Positions 5,415 through 6,494 of a DNA stretch of 6,494 nt are shown one piece after another. This DNA comes from Cyanobacteriota bacterium (lineage in GTDB: Bacteria; Cyanobacteriota; Cyanobacteriia; PCC-6307; Cyanobiaceae). Below the pieces are notes generated by a model, which had not been told where the DNA came from, ran no database searches, and saw only the letters and a list, made by a program, of their open reading frames with translations. A program made the translations under genes and the position numbers. Every line of letters begins with the position of its first letter. Position 1 is the first letter of the stretch. The stretch is from NCBI GenBank assembly GCA_026389255.1, contig JAPLIF010000293.1, positions 1 to 6,494 on the forward strand, written 5' to 3'.

Positions 5415-6494
5415 TCCCCTCCTACGGCTGCGCCATGTGGCCAAACTGTTCAGCAGTGCCGACGGCCGCAGCCGGGTGGCGGTGCTGGACGAAATCGATC
5501 TCGACATCGCCGCAGGGGAAGTGGTGACCCTGCTGGGTCGCAGCGGCAGCGGCAAAAGCACCTTGCTGCGCATCATGGCGGGGTTATTACCCCCCACCGA
5601 GGGGGTCATCAGTCGCGATGGTCAGGCCCTGCGGGGAGTGAATCGTGATGTGGCGATCGTCTTCCAGAGCTTTGCGCTGCTGCCCTGGCTGACGGTGGAA
5701 GAAAACACGGCGATCGGCCTCGAAGCCCGCGGACTGCCGGCGGCCGAAGTCCGCCATCGCGCCCTCAAGGCCCTGGCCATGGTGGGGCTGGAGGGCAACG
5801 CCGAGGCCTATCCACGCGAGCTCTCGGGGGGCATGCGCCAGAGGGTTGGCTTTGCCCGGGCGTTTGTGATGGAACCAGCCCTGCTGCTGATGGATGAGCC
5901 CTTCAGTGCCCTGGATATCCTCACGGCCGAAAACCTGAGGCGCGATATCGATGAACTCTGGGCTGGGGGCCGCTTTCCGGCCCGCTCCATCGTGATCGTG
6001 ACCCACAGCATCGAAGAAGCGGTGCTGCTCAGTGATCGAGTGGTGCTACTCAGTTCCAATCCCGGCCGAATCCGCGGCGTGGTTCCCATCGATCTGTCCC
6101 GGCCGCGGGATTCGGACCTGCCGGCCTTCCGCAGCCTGGTGGATCGCCTCTACCGCTACATGACCGATCCGGACATGCCCGTGGGCGAACGGCCGTTGCC
6201 CCTGGAGCCACCGACCACAGCGTCGTCCCTGGCCCTGCCACCGGTCTCCCTGGGATCGGTGGGAGACCTCATCGCCACGGTGGACGACGACGGCGGCACC
6301 AGCTTGGCCGAACTGGCCGATGACCTGGTGCTGGAACTGGACGAACTGTTGCCGATTCTGGATGCCGGCGAGCTGCTGCGATTGATGGAGGTGGAAGAAG
6401 GCCAACTGCGGCTGACGGCGGCAGGGCAGCAGCTGCGGACATCCAGTGAGGAAGGCCAACAGGAATTGCTCAGGGCCCAGTTAGTGGCCCATGT
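5404..6494 (+). CDS. ABC transporter ATP-binding protein with C-terminal AAA-associated domain (partial)
   Basis: The ATPase partner of the upstream duplicated permease, on the cytoplasmic face. The gene runs off the right edge after 363 complete codons. The start at ATG 5404 overlaps the permease stop by 11 nt, and GGAG lies 9 nt upstream. All nucleotide-binding motifs are present: Walker A GRSGSGKST (45-53), Q-loop Q88, signature LSGGMRQR (140-147), Walker B LLLMDEP (160-166), D-loop SALD (168-171) and H-loop H201. FALLPWLTVEEN around residue 95 is typical of the nitrate/taurine-type subgroup. Beyond about residue 255 a Pro/Ala/Ser linker leads to an acidic, Leu-rich helical extension (284-363 and onward) resembling Pfam AAA_assoc_C, a domain of unknown role found on this ATPase subgroup, plausibly regulatory. 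No substrate-binding protein is seen before the window ends. Confidence 0.94.
   Translation, partial: MGPDPLLRLRHVAKLFSSADGRSRVAVLDEIDLDIAAGEVVTLLGRSGSGKSTLLRIMAGLLPPTEGVISRDGQALRGVNRDVAIVFQSFALLPWLTVEENTAIGLEARGLPAAEVRHRALKALAMVGLEGNAEAYPRELSGGMRQRVGFARAFVMEPALLLMDEPFSALDILTAENLRRDIDELWAGGRFPARSIVIVTHSIEEAVLLSDRVVLLSSNPGRIRGVVPIDLSRPRDSDLPAFRSLVDRLYRYMTDPDMPVGERPLPLEPPTTASSLALPPVSLGSVGDLIATVDDDGGTSLAELADDLVLELDELLPILDAGELLRLMEVEEGQLRLTAAGQQLRTSSEEGQQELLRAQLVAH

Overview
The window looks like chromosome from a GC-rich picocyanobacterium of the Synechococcus/Cyanobium type. The basis is family content: a stand-alone PstS, an adjacent Crp/NtcA-like regulator of the kind called PtrA in marine picocyanobacteria, direct-repeat Pho boxes of the cyanobacterial pattern, a small protein resembling the cyanobacterial DUF7219 family, and a duplicated anion-type ABC permease. 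Genus is an inference; no rRNA or other marker gene is present.

Left part, all on the minus strand. A CorA-type magnesium/divalent-cation channel (about 3071 down to 2013) is followed by the phosphate-binding protein PstS (1901 to 921). PstS has its own upstream Pho-box-like repeats (1956-1985) and a strong intrinsic terminator behind it (845-869). Next is a Crp/Fnr regulator (682 to 50). Its leader carries four 11-bp-spaced Pho-box repeats (735-775) and a perfect GTA-N8-TAC palindrome (712-725), the operator type bound by NtcA-like proteins. The recognition helix of the regulator reads TRVTVTR, as in NtcA. The sequence therefore suggests a small phosphate-starvation module: PhoB/SphR would switch on both pstS and the regulator, and the regulator may also bind its own promoter. 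A possible further minus-strand gene begins at the extreme left edge.

The centre (3072-3444) is a divergent intergenic region between corA and the plus-strand genes. It holds a 54-codon minus-strand ORF with coding-like base composition and a 7-bp inverted repeat.

Right part, plus strand. A small DUF7219-like gene (3445-3654) is followed within 26 nt by a fused, internally duplicated ABC permease (3681-5414). That gene overlaps by 11 nt an ABC ATPase (5404 to the window edge) whose C-terminal extension resembles the AAA-associated domain. No substrate-binding protein lies in this operon within the window, and its substrate cannot be read from the sequence. No tRNA, rRNA, insertion sequence, CRISPR array or prophage feature was seen.
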